Shown piece by piece: positions 1 through 6,930 of a stretch of DNA of 7,307 nt. The DNA is from an uncultured Actinomycetes bacterium (lineage in GTDB: Bacteria > Actinomycetota > Acidimicrobiia > Acidimicrobiales > RAAP-2), in assembly GCA_903826715.1 (NCBI GenBank), contig CAIKFN010000022.1:1-7307 (forward strand), in the 5' to 3' direction. The translations under genes were made by a program, and so were the position numbers. Numbering within the stretch: position 1 is the stretch's first letter; each line of letters begins with the position of its first letter. A model generated the notes under the pieces. That model searched no databases, had not been told where the DNA came from, and worked only from the letters and a program-made list of their open reading frames with translations.

Positions 1-1
1 C

Positions 2-70
2 AAGAAACTTCCGCCAATGAAGCGAACTCGCGACAAGCAAGAAGTTATTACGTTTTTAGAAAGTATTTAG
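2..70 (+). CDS. 3' end of an unidentified plus-strand gene (partial)
   Basis: The reading frame is open from the window edge to a TAG at 68-70 and gives 22 residues ending in ...KQEVITFLESI. There is no plausible minus-strand gene here: the minus strand has stops in this stretch and no ATG or GTG start. The product is not recognisable from so short a tail. The end is basic and then becomes a short amphipathic helix. A Pro-Pro-Met before a last helix is loosely reminiscent of the end of class I cytochrome c proteins, but that is speculation. The gene converges on era, and its stop overlaps the era stop. It could be spurious, since 22 open codons can occur by chance. The tight packing of the rest of the window and the exact stop-to-stop abutment favour a real gene end. 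Confidence 0.5.
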   Translation, partial: KKLPPMKRTRDKQEVITFLESI

Positions 71-972
71 TAACCGAAGCGGTCAAGCATGTCGTCACGC
101 TTTTGCCATCCCGGTTCAACCGAGACCTTCAGCTCCAAGAAACATCCCTCGGGAAGTTGACGACGTGCAGCGATGCCTACGTCTTTAAGTAGCTGGCCAC
201 CTTTTCCAATGACCATTCCTTTTTGACTTTCGCGTTCCACCAAGATCTCAACAGTGATGTGTGGCCATTCGAATTCAGTTACTCGACAGTGAATTGAGTG
301 AGGAAGCTCTTGCTTTGTCTTTCGAACTAACTGCTCACGAACAAGTTCCGCCACCCAAATTGCTTCAGGAACGTCTGATACTTCATCTTCAGGAAAAAGA
401 AAGGGTGATTCAGGCATAGCTGCCATCACGTACTTGAGCAGTTCAGCTGTTCCTTCACCAGTTTTAGCTGAAACTGGGAAATATTCAACACGAGGAATAA
501 CTGCAGTTAGTGATCGCTCTTCTGCAATCTCTTGCACCGCAACAGTTGCTGCCATGAGTTGTTTGGCTACAGCTTCTCGACCGGGCTTGTCCATTTTGTT
601 AACAATCACAACTGGGCGTGGACCATTGGGGTGTCGCGCAGATTCAAGCATTGCCTGAATGACGGTTCGGTCTCCAGGGCCAATAGACGCACCCGCTTCA
701 ATGACAGCCATCACTACGTCAACGCCTTCTGCAGCAGTTCGTGCGGTTGCATTTAGGCGGCCACCAAGTGATGTCTTTGGGCGGTGAATACCTGGGGTGT
801 CTACAAAGATCACCTGAATATCACCTTCGGTGAATACGCCTCTAATGGCGTTACGAGTGGTGTTAGGCGTTGATGAAGTAATTGAAATCTTGGTTCCAAC
901 TACCTGATTGATGAGCGTTGACTTACCAACGTTCGGGCGACCAAGAATCGCCGCGAATCCAGATTTCGTCAC
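67..972 (-). CDS. era: GTPase Era, 30S ribosome maturation
   Basis: Era is a membrane-associated GTPase that binds the 3' end of 16S rRNA and helps complete the small ribosomal subunit. The 301-residue length is normal for the family. The G domain shows G1 GRPNVGKST (11-19), a switch I region with TPNTTR (35-40), G3 DTPG (58-61), G4 NKMD (125-128) and G5 SAK (168-170). The C-terminal KH domain carries the RNA-binding GKGG loop (256-259) and ends in the typical W...LDRFGY tail. The start is a GTG (972-970) overlapping the TGA of the upstream CBS-transporter gene as GTGA, with an AGGAG five bases upstream. It is the last gene of the operon and its TAA (69-67) meets a convergent gene. I see no terminator hairpin after it. 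Identification is secure. Confidence 0.98.
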   Translation of the reverse strand: MTKSGFAAILGRPNVGKSTLINQVVGTKISITSSTPNTTRNAIRGVFTEGDIQVIFVDTPGIHRPKTSLGGRLNATARTAAEGVDVVMAVIEAGASIGPGDRTVIQAMLESARHPNGPRPVVIVNKMDKPGREAVAKQLMAATVAVQEIAEERSLTAVIPRVEYFPVSAKTGEGTAELLKYVMAAMPESPFLFPEDEVSDVPEAIWVAELVREQLVRKTKQELPHSIHCRVTEFEWPHITVEILVERESQKGMVIGKGGQLLKDVGIAARRQLPEGCFLELKVSVEPGWQKRDDMLDRFGY

Positions 973-2249
973 TCCTGCTCCTGTACTGGTTCGATGAGAA
1001 CCTCTTCAATACGAACGCCATCAATGCGAATCACTGTTAAGCGGTAGTGCTCGGTATCAAAAGAGTCTCCCACTTCTGGGACGTCACCCGCGAGGTCGAG
1101 CACAAGACCACCTACGGTGTCCCATGCTCCAGTAGGTAGAGATAGTGAGTATTCGTCATTAATGTCTCCAATGTTTTCTCGTCCACTTACTTCGATTCCC
1201 GCTTCAATTGACTGAATTTCTTCTTCAACTTCAACCGGATCAGACTCGTCGGTGATCTCCCCAACGAGTTCTTCCAAAATGTCTTCAAGTGTTACGAGAC
1301 CAGCAGTCCCACCGTGTTCGTCAATGACAATGCACATGTGAGTCTTCGCTTGGCGGATCTCAGTTAACAGCAGTGCAACCTTTTTAGTTTCAGGCACGAA
1401 TCGTGGCTCACCCATTCCGACGCTGATTAACTCTTCGCCACGTCCCTCTGCGACAAGTCCAGCAAGATGGCGAAGATTTACGATACCTACGACGTCATCA
1501 ATGTCTTCACCTGTTACGGGAATTCGAGTTCGACCTGTACTGATGGCAAGATCTAAAGCTTCGCGAACAGTGGCTGTTGCAGAAAGTTCAACTATGTCAG
1601 TTCGTGGCACCATAATTTCTCGAACGATGGTGTCACCGAATTCAATTACTGAGTGGATGAAGTTACGTTCCTCTGACGCGATTGCTTCATCTTCGTGCGC
1701 TACATCAGCCATTGCTAGTACTTCTGATTCAGTCATTCGGTGTGAGTCAGTTGACTCACCTAACAAACCAATCGCTGCGTGTGCGATTGCAAGCAGAACT
1801 GTTGAGAGCCACTTAATTGGCCAGAACTTGAGAATACTTCCGACAATCGGCGCGGTAGTGAGTGCGGCGGAGTCGCCGTGTTGCACTGCATAGTTTTTTG
1901 GAATAGCTTCAAAAATGACAAAGATGACAACAACTTCCCCAACCGTTGCTACAAACACTCCCGATGCACCAAAGAGTCGACCCGCAAGTACACCAACCAT
2001 GGTCGCAGAAACCAATTGACAGATGAGCACAAGAAGAAGCAGTGGGTTAAGGAACTTTTCTGGAGCCTCAGCTAGCTCAACGAGTGCCTTTGAACCTCGT
2101 CGGCCTTCATCGCGAAGTGAACGAGCACGAGATTTATTCATTCGAACTAGTGATGTTTCTGCCAGGGCAAAGAATCCTGACAAGAACAACAACACGATTA
2201 CCGCTACCGATAAATAGGTATCACTGGTAGACCAGTCGATTGCCATCAT
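969..2249 (-). CDS. CNNM/CBS-domain (CorC/HlyC-like) divalent-cation transporter
   Basis: This is a membrane protein of the family often annotated hemolysin or CorC, whose studied bacterial members export Mg2+. It has 426 residues. The N-terminal CNNM (DUF21) domain has hydrophobic segments near 12-30, 68-90, 97-117 and 133-163, with an early acidic ALAETSLVRM motif (28-37) and EAIPKNYA (114-121) matching the family's E..PK signature. A CBS pair follows: the first runs from about IMVPRTDIV (212-220) to 265, the second from about 280 to 333 with DEHGGTAGLVTLEDILEELVG (310-330). The CorC_HlyC domain occupies about 350-420. The gene overlaps ybeY by ATGA upstream and era by GTGA downstream. A second ATG follows the first directly, so the start could be one codon later. 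Ribosome-binding sequence before it is weak. I give no symbol because CorC of enterobacteria lacks the membrane domain. The transported ion is inferred from the family. Confidence 0.93.
   Translation of the reverse strand: MMAIDWSTSDTYLSVAVIVLLFLSGFFALAETSLVRMNKSRARSLRDEGRRGSKALVELAEAPEKFLNPLLLLVLICQLVSATMVGVLAGRLFGASGVFVATVGEVVVIFVIFEAIPKNYAVQHGDSAALTTAPIVGSILKFWPIKWLSTVLLAIAHAAIGLLGESTDSHRMTESEVLAMADVAHEDEAIASEERNFIHSVIEFGDTIVREIMVPRTDIVELSATATVREALDLAISTGRTRIPVTGEDIDDVVGIVNLRHLAGLVAEGRGEELISVGMGEPRFVPETKKVALLLTEIRQAKTHMCIVIDEHGGTAGLVTLEDILEELVGEITDESDPVEVEEEIQSIEAGIEVSGRENIGDINDEYSLSLPTGAWDTVGGLVLDLAGDVPEVGDSFDTEHYRLTVIRIDGVRIEEVLIEPVQEQE
978..982 (-). promoter_or_regulatory. Ribosome binding site of era
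   Basis: The minus strand reads AGGAG, five bases before the GTG start of era, inside the last codons of the upstream gene (which ends Gln-Glu-Gln-Glu). It is the clearest Shine-Dalgarno match at any of the four-base overlaps here and supports the GTG as the start. era may therefore be loaded with ribosomes independently as well as by coupling. Confidence 0.7.
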
Positions 2250-2752
2250 GATTGAATCTTTCGGTAGTGACGACTGAGAAGCTCGCGTTCACGAGCCTCC
2301 ATTCGTTCTGCTTCTTCATCAACCATGTGATCCCAACCAAGCAGGTGGAGTACACCGTGCACAACTAGCAGGGCGACTTCATCATCAAATGTGCATTCGT
2401 GCTCAATCGCGTTTTGAGCAGCAACTGACGGACAGATGACTATGTCACCTACGAGTTGAGGAATTTCTAGAGCAGGAGGCTCTCCCGGACCACTGCCGCC
2501 AGCATCTGGTACTCGCCCACTGGGCTCTGGTTCATTGTCAATAGGGAAACTAAGGACATCAGTTGGTCCATCTTTGCCCATGAACTGTTTATTCAGTGCC
2601 GCAATTGTTGGCTCATCTGAAAAGATCAGCGAAACTTCAGCAAGGCCACGAACACCTTCGTCACTGAGGGCGCCCTGAGCAAGAGCAATCCAACGCTCCA
2701 AGTCAATGTCGAACTCATGCTGCTCGTCGGCAGCGTAAATATCAATGGTCAT
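2246..2752 (-). CDS. ybeY: Endoribonuclease YbeY, 16S rRNA maturation
   Basis: YbeY is a single-strand-specific, zinc-dependent endoribonuclease involved in 16S rRNA 3'-end processing and ribosome quality control. The 168-residue protein carries the diagnostic zinc motif HGVLHLLGWDH (132-142), with His132, His136 and His142 as ligands. It also has the conserved block ending TDVLSFP (64-70) and LVGDIVICP (100-108). Between these blocks, residues about 72-97 form a Gly/Pro-rich insert that enterobacterial YbeY lacks; related actinobacterial forms often have a longer loop here. The start ATG (2752-2750) overlaps the phoH stop as ATGA and has no visible Shine-Dalgarno sequence, so translation probably depends on coupling to phoH. 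It lies two genes upstream of era, which acts on the same end of 16S rRNA. Confidence 0.97.
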   Translation of the reverse strand: MTIDIYAADEQHEFDIDLERWIALAQGALSDEGVRGLAEVSLIFSDEPTIAALNKQFMGKDGPTDVLSFPIDNEPEPSGRVPDAGGSGPGEPPALEIPQLVGDIVICPSVAAQNAIEHECTFDDEVALLVVHGVLHLLGWDHMVDEEAERMEARERELLSRHYRKIQS

Positions 2753-3714
2753 GGTAGGTAGTTGTCGAATGCGGTGACAATATCCGCAACAATACGGTGG
2801 CGCACAACGTCTTTGGCGCCAAGGTGAATGAAGCTAATGCCATCAACATTCCAGAGAATCTTTTCAATGTTCGCAAGGCCACTGGGTTTTCCATTGAGGT
2901 CAACTTGAGTGACGTCACCAGTAACAACCGCTTTTGAGTTGAAGCCAATACGCGTAAGGAACATCTTCATCTGTTCAGGTGTGGTGTTCTGCGCTTCGTC
3001 AAGAATAATGAAGGAGTCATTAAGTGTGCGCCCGCGCATAAATGCGAGTGGTGCGACTTCAATGGTTCCGTTTGCAATCATGCGCTGTGCGCCTTCAGGT
3101 CCCACCATGTCATAGAGCGCGTCATACAGTGGTCGAAGGTATGGATCAATCTTGGCCATGAGGTCACCGGGCAAGAAGCCGAGGTGCTCACCAGCTTCAA
3201 CAGCAGGACGAGTGAGAACAATTCGATTAACTTGACGACGATGCAGCGCCTGCACTGCTTGGGCTACAGCCAAGTAACTCTTTCCAGTTCCCGCGGGTCC
3301 AATTCCGAAAGTAATGATTGAAGAATCTATGGCATCGGTGTAGCGCTTCTGTCCAGCCGTTGAGGGGCGAATAGCTTTTCCTTTTGCCCCACGAACTACT
3401 TCGTGCTTCAAGACTTCACTAGGACGCAAGTCATCAGCCACCATGTCAACGGTGCGAGAAATTTTTATAACATCGAGGGCCTGTCCACTCTCGAGAACAA
3501 GTACGAGCTCGTCAAAAAGCCGAAGTACTTTTGCAGCGTCAGGACCCGTTACCGAAATCTGATTTCCCTGAACGCGAATCTTTGACGCAGGAAAAGAGCG
3601 TTCAATAACTCGTAGGTGCTCGTCTCTTGGCCCAAGCAACCCAGACATGAGGTGCGTGTTTGGTACAAAGGTGGTCGCCGTCATGGCCTCTTCGGCCTTG
3701 GCATCAAAGGTCAT
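2749..3714 (-). CDS. phoH: PhoH family ATPase
   Basis: This is a PhoH-like cytoplasmic P-loop ATPase of 321 residues, related to the N-terminal half of superfamily I helicases. It has a Walker A GPAGTGKS (139-146), a Walker B IILDEAQN (236-243), a TGDVTQVDL block (265-273) and a late VVRHR (303-307) typical of the family. The first ~100 residues form the small N-terminal domain found before the ATPase in YbeY-linked PhoH proteins. The exact cellular role is unsettled; the constant pairing with ybeY suggests RNA metabolism. The start ATG (3714-3712) overlaps the HIT gene's TGA as ATGA but has no clear Shine-Dalgarno sequence. A second in-frame ATG lies at residue 11 (3684-3682), with a purine-rich GAAGAGG placed very close to it, so a start ten residues shorter is possible. 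The family assignment is firm. Confidence 0.95.
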   Translation of the reverse strand: MTFDAKAEEAMTATTFVPNTHLMSGLLGPRDEHLRVIERSFPASKIRVQGNQISVTGPDAAKVLRLFDELVLVLESGQALDVIKISRTVDMVADDLRPSEVLKHEVVRGAKGKAIRPSTAGQKRYTDAIDSSIITFGIGPAGTGKSYLAVAQAVQALHRRQVNRIVLTRPAVEAGEHLGFLPGDLMAKIDPYLRPLYDALYDMVGPEGAQRMIANGTIEVAPLAFMRGRTLNDSFIILDEAQNTTPEQMKMFLTRIGFNSKAVVTGDVTQVDLNGKPSGLANIEKILWNVDGISFIHLGAKDVVRHRIVADIVTAFDNYLP

Positions 3715-4055
3715 CCGGGAGGCCAGTCCATTCTGCGTCCACCCAACACGTGCATGTGAAGGTGTGGCACGGTCATTTGAGCGTCTTCACCGACATTAAA
3801 TACAAGTCGGTAGCCGCTCTCTTTTATTCCCTCGAGCTCAACAACTTCTTGTGCGAGGAGAAATAAATCGTCAACAATGCCGCCGTGAGTGTTGGTCACG
3901 TGTCCAGCTGTTGCAATGTGTTCTTTAGGAATTACGAGAACGTGCACTGGGGCCTGGGGCGCAATGTCGTAGAACGCGTACGCGGTGTCGCTCTGTGCGA
4001 CGATCTTGGACGGAATCTCTCCCGCAACTATTTTGCAAAACAGGCAATCACTCAT
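3711..4055 (-). CDS. HIT-family (HINT-like) nucleotide hydrolase
   Basis: This is a histidine-triad protein of 114 residues, the normal size for the HINT branch, which hydrolyses nucleoside phosphoramidates and aminoacyl-adenylates. The triad is HLHMHV (98-103), giving His98, His100 and His102; by comparison with HINT1, His100 is the nucleophile. The N-terminal CLFCKI (4-9) has the paired cysteines found in the zinc-binding subset. The C-terminal GGRRMDWPPG is characteristic of the bacterial family. The gene sits 15 bases after rsmE, the only gap in the chain, and its stop overlaps the phoH start as ATGA. There is no recognisable Shine-Dalgarno sequence before its ATG, but an in-frame TAA lies one codon upstream, so this ATG is the only ATG that gives a full-length family match. 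The physiological substrate is unknown. Confidence 0.95.
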   Translation of the reverse strand: MSDCLFCKIVAGEIPSKIVAQSDTAYAFYDIAPQAPVHVLVIPKEHIATAGHVTNTHGGIVDDLFLLAQEVVELEGIKESGYRLVFNVGEDAQMTVPHLHMHVLGGRRMDWPPG

Positions 4056-4070
4056 GTGTTATCAACATCA

Positions 4071-4784
4071 TTACCCATTTGGGCGGCTCTTTAGGGTAAA
4101 TCCCCAGTCGCCAGCGCCATACGCCAGAAGCGAGGCGGCAACTACCCCGGCGGTGTCTCCTCGTAGAACTGTTGGACCAAGTCCAAGTTTTCTGCGCTCT
4201 GGGCCCCATTCTTCAGGCGCCCAGCCACCTTCAGGACCAATAGCAACGCCTCGAACGCCAGACCAGTCACTCTCTCCAGCAAAGTCAGCAACGCAAACGT
4301 TCACCGGGACGTCACTTATTTGTACCGGTTCATCAATCTCCACGTCATAGGTTCTTCGACACTGCCCGCACGACTCTGCAGCAATACGACGCCACCTCGA
4401 CAAGATCTTGTCTCGTACGTCACCCTTGAACTTCACGGCAATGCGGCTACTCATTAACGGAACAATTCGACTCACACCAAGTTCAGTTGCTTTAGCTACG
4501 ACCCATTCGCTGCGGTCTCCCTTTAGAGGAACGAGATATAAAACTGTTTCTTCAGTAGCTGGATCAGTCGCTACTGGCGTCACACGTGTGATACCCGTGT
4601 CAGTTACTTCACACAGCGACCACGATCCTTCTCCGTTTGTAACAACTATCTCTTCCCCGCTCTTGGCGCGAAGCACCGTTCGAAGGTGGTGTTCATCGTC
4701 TTTAGTGAGTTCTGGTCGCTCAGGGTTCTGCACTCGGAACTGACCTAGCGCATCAATTCTGCGCTGCCAGAGTTCTGCACTCAC
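4071..4784 (-). CDS. rsmE: 16S rRNA m3U1498 methyltransferase RsmE
   Basis: RsmE methylates N3 of U1498 in 16S rRNA using S-adenosylmethionine; it is a SPOUT (knotted) enzyme acting on assembled 30S subunits. The 237-residue protein has an N-terminal PUA-like domain (about 14-70) and a SPOUT domain with KGDRSEWVVAKATELGV (88-104), RWRRIAAESCGQCRR (130-144), the SAM-binding GPEGGW (183-188) and a final LRGDTA (207-212). In most homologues the last motif reads ETA; here it is DTA, a conservative change. The start is GTG (4784-4782), overlapping the dnaJ stop as GTGA, with only a weak AAGAA upstream. About 13 residues precede the usual PUA start (QFRV), which seems to be a lineage feature. The downstream gap to the HIT gene is 15 bases. 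Confidence 0.96.
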   Translation of the reverse strand: MSAELWQRRIDALGQFRVQNPERPELTKDDEHHLRTVLRAKSGEEIVVTNGEGSWSLCEVTDTGITRVTPVATDPATEETVLYLVPLKGDRSEWVVAKATELGVSRIVPLMSSRIAVKFKGDVRDKILSRWRRIAAESCGQCRRTYDVEIDEPVQISDVPVNVCVADFAGESDWSGVRGVAIGPEGGWAPEEWGPERRKLGLGPTVLRGDTAGVVAASLLAYGAGDWGFTLKSRPNG

Positions 4785-5878
4785 TTCTTAGACCCGCGAC
4801 GGTGAAAGAGCCCACCCTTTTCGTTCACTGCTTCGCCTCGGTGCTCGGCGAGCTTTCGTAGTAAATCTTCAGACGTTTCGTCGAGTTTCGTTGGAACATC
4901 AACAACAAGGTGAACGAAGAGATCACCGTGTCCTCGACCGTGAAGATGCTGGATTCCTTCGTGACGAATACGGTGCACGGTGCCAGTCTGGCTTCCCGCT
5001 TCGACTTCCACCATGTGAGTATCGCGAAGTGTTGGAACTTCAATGGTTGTTCCAAGTACTGCCTGCGTGTAAGAAATTCGTGCTTCGTGGTGAAGGTCAC
5101 TGCCATCACGCTCAAAGCGTGGGTCATCTGCAACGCGCAGATGAACAAAGAGCCGTCCATTGCCGCCCCCGCGAGCTCCCGCAGGTCCACGGTCTTGGAG
5201 ACGCATGGTTGAACCTTCTTCAACACCAGCAGGAATTTGAACCTTCATAGTGACGGTGTCGTTGCGACGTCCTTCTCCGCGACAGTCCTTGCACGGTGAA
5301 TCAATTCGAGATCCCATGCCGTTACATCTCGAGCACGGCGTTGACGTGACCATCTGGCCTAAAATTGAATTACGAATGCGCTGCACTACACCCATTCCCG
5401 CACACTCCACGCAGGTAACTGGTGAGGTTCCATCAGCGCAGCCATTTCCGTGACACGTCACGCAGCTAACTGGAAGCGTTACCGTCAAATCTTTTGTTGC
5501 ACCGAATGCCGCTTCGTCAAGTGTGATGTCGAGCACGACTTCAGCGTCAGGACCAGGCTGGGGACCACCGCGCTGTTGCTGGCGACCACCCATGCCACCA
5601 AAGAACATGTCGAAGATGTCTTGTACTGAACCGCCACCAAATGGATTGGCGCCACCACCTACGTCAGAACCGAATCGGTCGTAGTTGGATCGACGCTCTG
5701 GATCCGAAAGAATTTCGTACGCCTGAGACACCTCTTTAAACCTGGCTTCTGCTGCAGCGTCACCAGGATTCGCGTCAGGGTGGAGCTGGCGAGCAAGACG
5801 TCGATAGGACTTTTTTAGGTCATCTTGTGAAACGTTGCGATCAACTTCCAGGATTTCGTATAAATCTGAACTAGACAA
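4781..5878 (-). CDS. dnaJ: Chaperone protein DnaJ (Hsp40), TTG start
   Basis: DnaJ is the co-chaperone that delivers unfolded proteins to DnaK and stimulates its ATPase. With the TTG start it has 365 residues. The J domain (about 4-70) contains HPD at 33-35. A short Gly/Phe region follows (74-104). The zinc domain has all four repeats: CVTCHGNG (139), CVECAGMG (156), CSRCNGMG (182) and CKDCRGEG (196). The C-terminal substrate-binding domains run from about 205 to 330. The frame is open upstream to an ATG at 5932, but that would add 18 residues of unlike sequence and overlap hrcA by 62 bases. The TTG at 5878-5876 puts the J domain at the usual place (MSSSDLYEIL) and has GGAG six bases upstream. 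It follows hrcA with an 8-base overlap and precedes rsmE. The position next to hrcA matches actinobacterial dnaJ2 rather than the dnaK-grpE-linked dnaJ1. Confidence 0.95.
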   Translation of the reverse strand: MSSSDLYEILEVDRNVSQDDLKKSYRRLARQLHPDANPGDAAAEARFKEVSQAYEILSDPERRSNYDRFGSDVGGGANPFGGGSVQDIFDMFFGGMGGRQQQRGGPQPGPDAEVVLDITLDEAAFGATKDLTVTLPVSCVTCHGNGCADGTSPVTCVECAGMGVVQRIRNSILGQMVTSTPCSRCNGMGSRIDSPCKDCRGEGRRNDTVTMKVQIPAGVEEGSTMRLQDRGPAGARGGGNGRLFVHLRVADDPRFERDGSDLHHEARISYTQAVLGTTIEVPTLRDTHMVEVEAGSQTGTVHRIRHEGIQHLHGRGHGDLFVHLVVDVPTKLDETSEDLLRKLAEHRGEAVNEKGGLFHRRGSKK

Positions 5879-6920
5879 TTTCTTCTCCACCAAAGTGTTG
5901 TGTGAGGTGCTTTGAAACAGTTTCCGCCGCAATCATTGCTTCGCGGTACTTCATTCGCGTAGGGCCAAGTAGTCCAACTGCTCCCACTGAATTACCATCA
6001 ATTGTTACTGGCGCAACAATTACTGAAGCGGCTGAAAGTGGCTCGTAACCATTTTCGGTACCGATAGAAACTGAAATGTCCAGCTCAAGAATGTCTTGCA
6101 CTAAAGAAACCACGAGGAGCTCTTGTTCCAAGATGCTCAAGACCTTCTGCACCGTCTCTACTCCGTCGAATGATTCAGCAACCTTTGAGGAGCCGCCAAT
6201 GTAGACCTGTTCACCTTCGGTGGTGGGCTTTTCTTTGTGCAAGACGCTCGCAGCATCACGAACCAGCGCTGCAACGTGGTCACCGCGTGAAGGAACCTGA
6301 ATGCTCTCCCCGAGCGTGGTGCCTATGAGTAGCGCATTGAGTTGCTTAGATGCTTCTGCAACTTCTTCATGACTTGCGTCAAAGGTCGTCATGAGACTGT
6401 TCTTTAGGACAAGTCCGTCAGAGAAAACAGTAACGAGCAGCTGGTGGCGGGCGTCAAGGTTTACGAGTTGCACATTCAGAATTTTTGCCTGGCTGTGACC
6501 AGCGCCCATAACAACTGAGGTGTAACTGGTCATTTTGGTCAGCAGTGTTGAGGTTTGCTCGAGCACGTCTTCAACTTCACCTCGAACATTGGCAAAGAAG
6601 TCCTTCACCTGATGCTGCTGTGCTTTTCCTAGAACGCCCGACTGTAGGTGATCTACGAAGTATCGGTATCCCTTGTCAGTTGGAATTCGACCAGCCGAGG
6701 TGTGAGGTTGCGTGAGAAATCCCTCACGCTCCAGAGTCACCATTTCTGAGCGAACAGTGGCGGGCGAAACGTCAAGACCCGGTGCGCTTGCAACAGACGA
6801 TGAGCCAACTGGCATGGCGGTGTCGACGTGCTCAACAACAACGGACTCGAGAATCTTGGCTTTACGCGCGTCGAGGTCAGCAGGTGTCGAAACAGGTGTT
6901 TTTGGTGAGCGACGAGCCAT
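5871..6920 (-). CDS. hrcA: Heat-inducible transcriptional repressor HrcA
   Basis: HrcA is the repressor that binds CIRCE operators in front of chaperone genes; its activity in cells depends on GroEL. From the ATG at 6920 it has 349 residues. The N-terminal winged helix-turn-helix spans about 15-85 with LDVSPATVRSEM (49-60) and the hallmark HTSAGRIPTDKGYRYFVD (73-90). The C-terminal GAF-like domain ends with GAVGLLGPTRMKYREAM (313-329). The frame is open to a TTG at 6941, but that codon lies inside the CIRCE operator. The ATG has AGGGG five bases upstream and gives a basic N-terminus (MARRSPK), so it is preferred. The gene follows lepA after 47 bases containing CIRCE and overlaps dnaJ by 8 bases. 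Autorepression through that CIRCE is expected. Confidence 0.97.
   Translation of the reverse strand: MARRSPKTPVSTPADLDARKAKILESVVVEHVDTAMPVGSSSVASAPGLDVSPATVRSEMVTLEREGFLTQPHTSAGRIPTDKGYRYFVDHLQSGVLGKAQQHQVKDFFANVRGEVEDVLEQTSTLLTKMTSYTSVVMGAGHSQAKILNVQLVNLDARHQLLVTVFSDGLVLKNSLMTTFDASHEEVAEASKQLNALLIGTTLGESIQVPSRGDHVAALVRDAASVLHKEKPTTEGEQVYIGGSSKVAESFDGVETVQKVLSILEQELLVVSLVQDILELDISVSIGTENGYEPLSAASVIVAPVTIDGNSVGAVGLLGPTRMKYREAMIAAETVSKHLTQHFGGEEIV
5885..5888 (-). promoter_or_regulatory. Ribosome binding site fixing the TTG start of dnaJ
   Basis: The minus strand reads GGAG, then six bases, then TTG. The site lies inside the last codons of hrcA (Gly-Gly-Glu-Glu-Ile-Val). The spacing suits the TTG at 5878 and is too close for the GTG at 5890, which overlaps it. 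This decides the start in favour of the TTG. Confidence 0.7.
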
Positions 6921-6925
6921 ACTTT

Positions 6926-6930
6926 CCCCT
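6926..6930 (-). promoter_or_regulatory. Ribosome binding site of hrcA
   Basis: The minus strand reads AGGGG, five bases before the ATG at 6920. It directly follows the CIRCE operator and supports the ATG over the upstream TTG at 6941, which has no such site and lies within the operator. Confidence 0.6.

Noticed and set aside
1501..1893. Open plus-strand frame of 130 codons opposite the CBS transporter gene
   Set aside because: It is antisense to a well-conserved CBS/CNNM gene, Ser-rich, and has no recognisable domain or ribosome site.
3985..4350. Open plus-strand frame of 121 codons opposite the HIT and rsmE genes
   Set aside because: It lies antisense across two firmly identified genes and their junction, has low-complexity Ser/Pro/Thr-rich sequence and matches no family. 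It is a by-product of codon use on the other strand.
4891..5250. Plus-strand frame of 119 codons opposite dnaJ
   Set aside because: It is antisense to the zinc and C-terminal domains of dnaJ, with composition explained by the opposite strand's Gly/Arg/Cys codons.
5879..5932. Eighteen-residue N-terminal extension of dnaJ from an ATG
   Set aside because: It translates the hrcA 3' end in another frame, is unlike any DnaJ N-terminus, and a better-placed TTG with GGAG exists.
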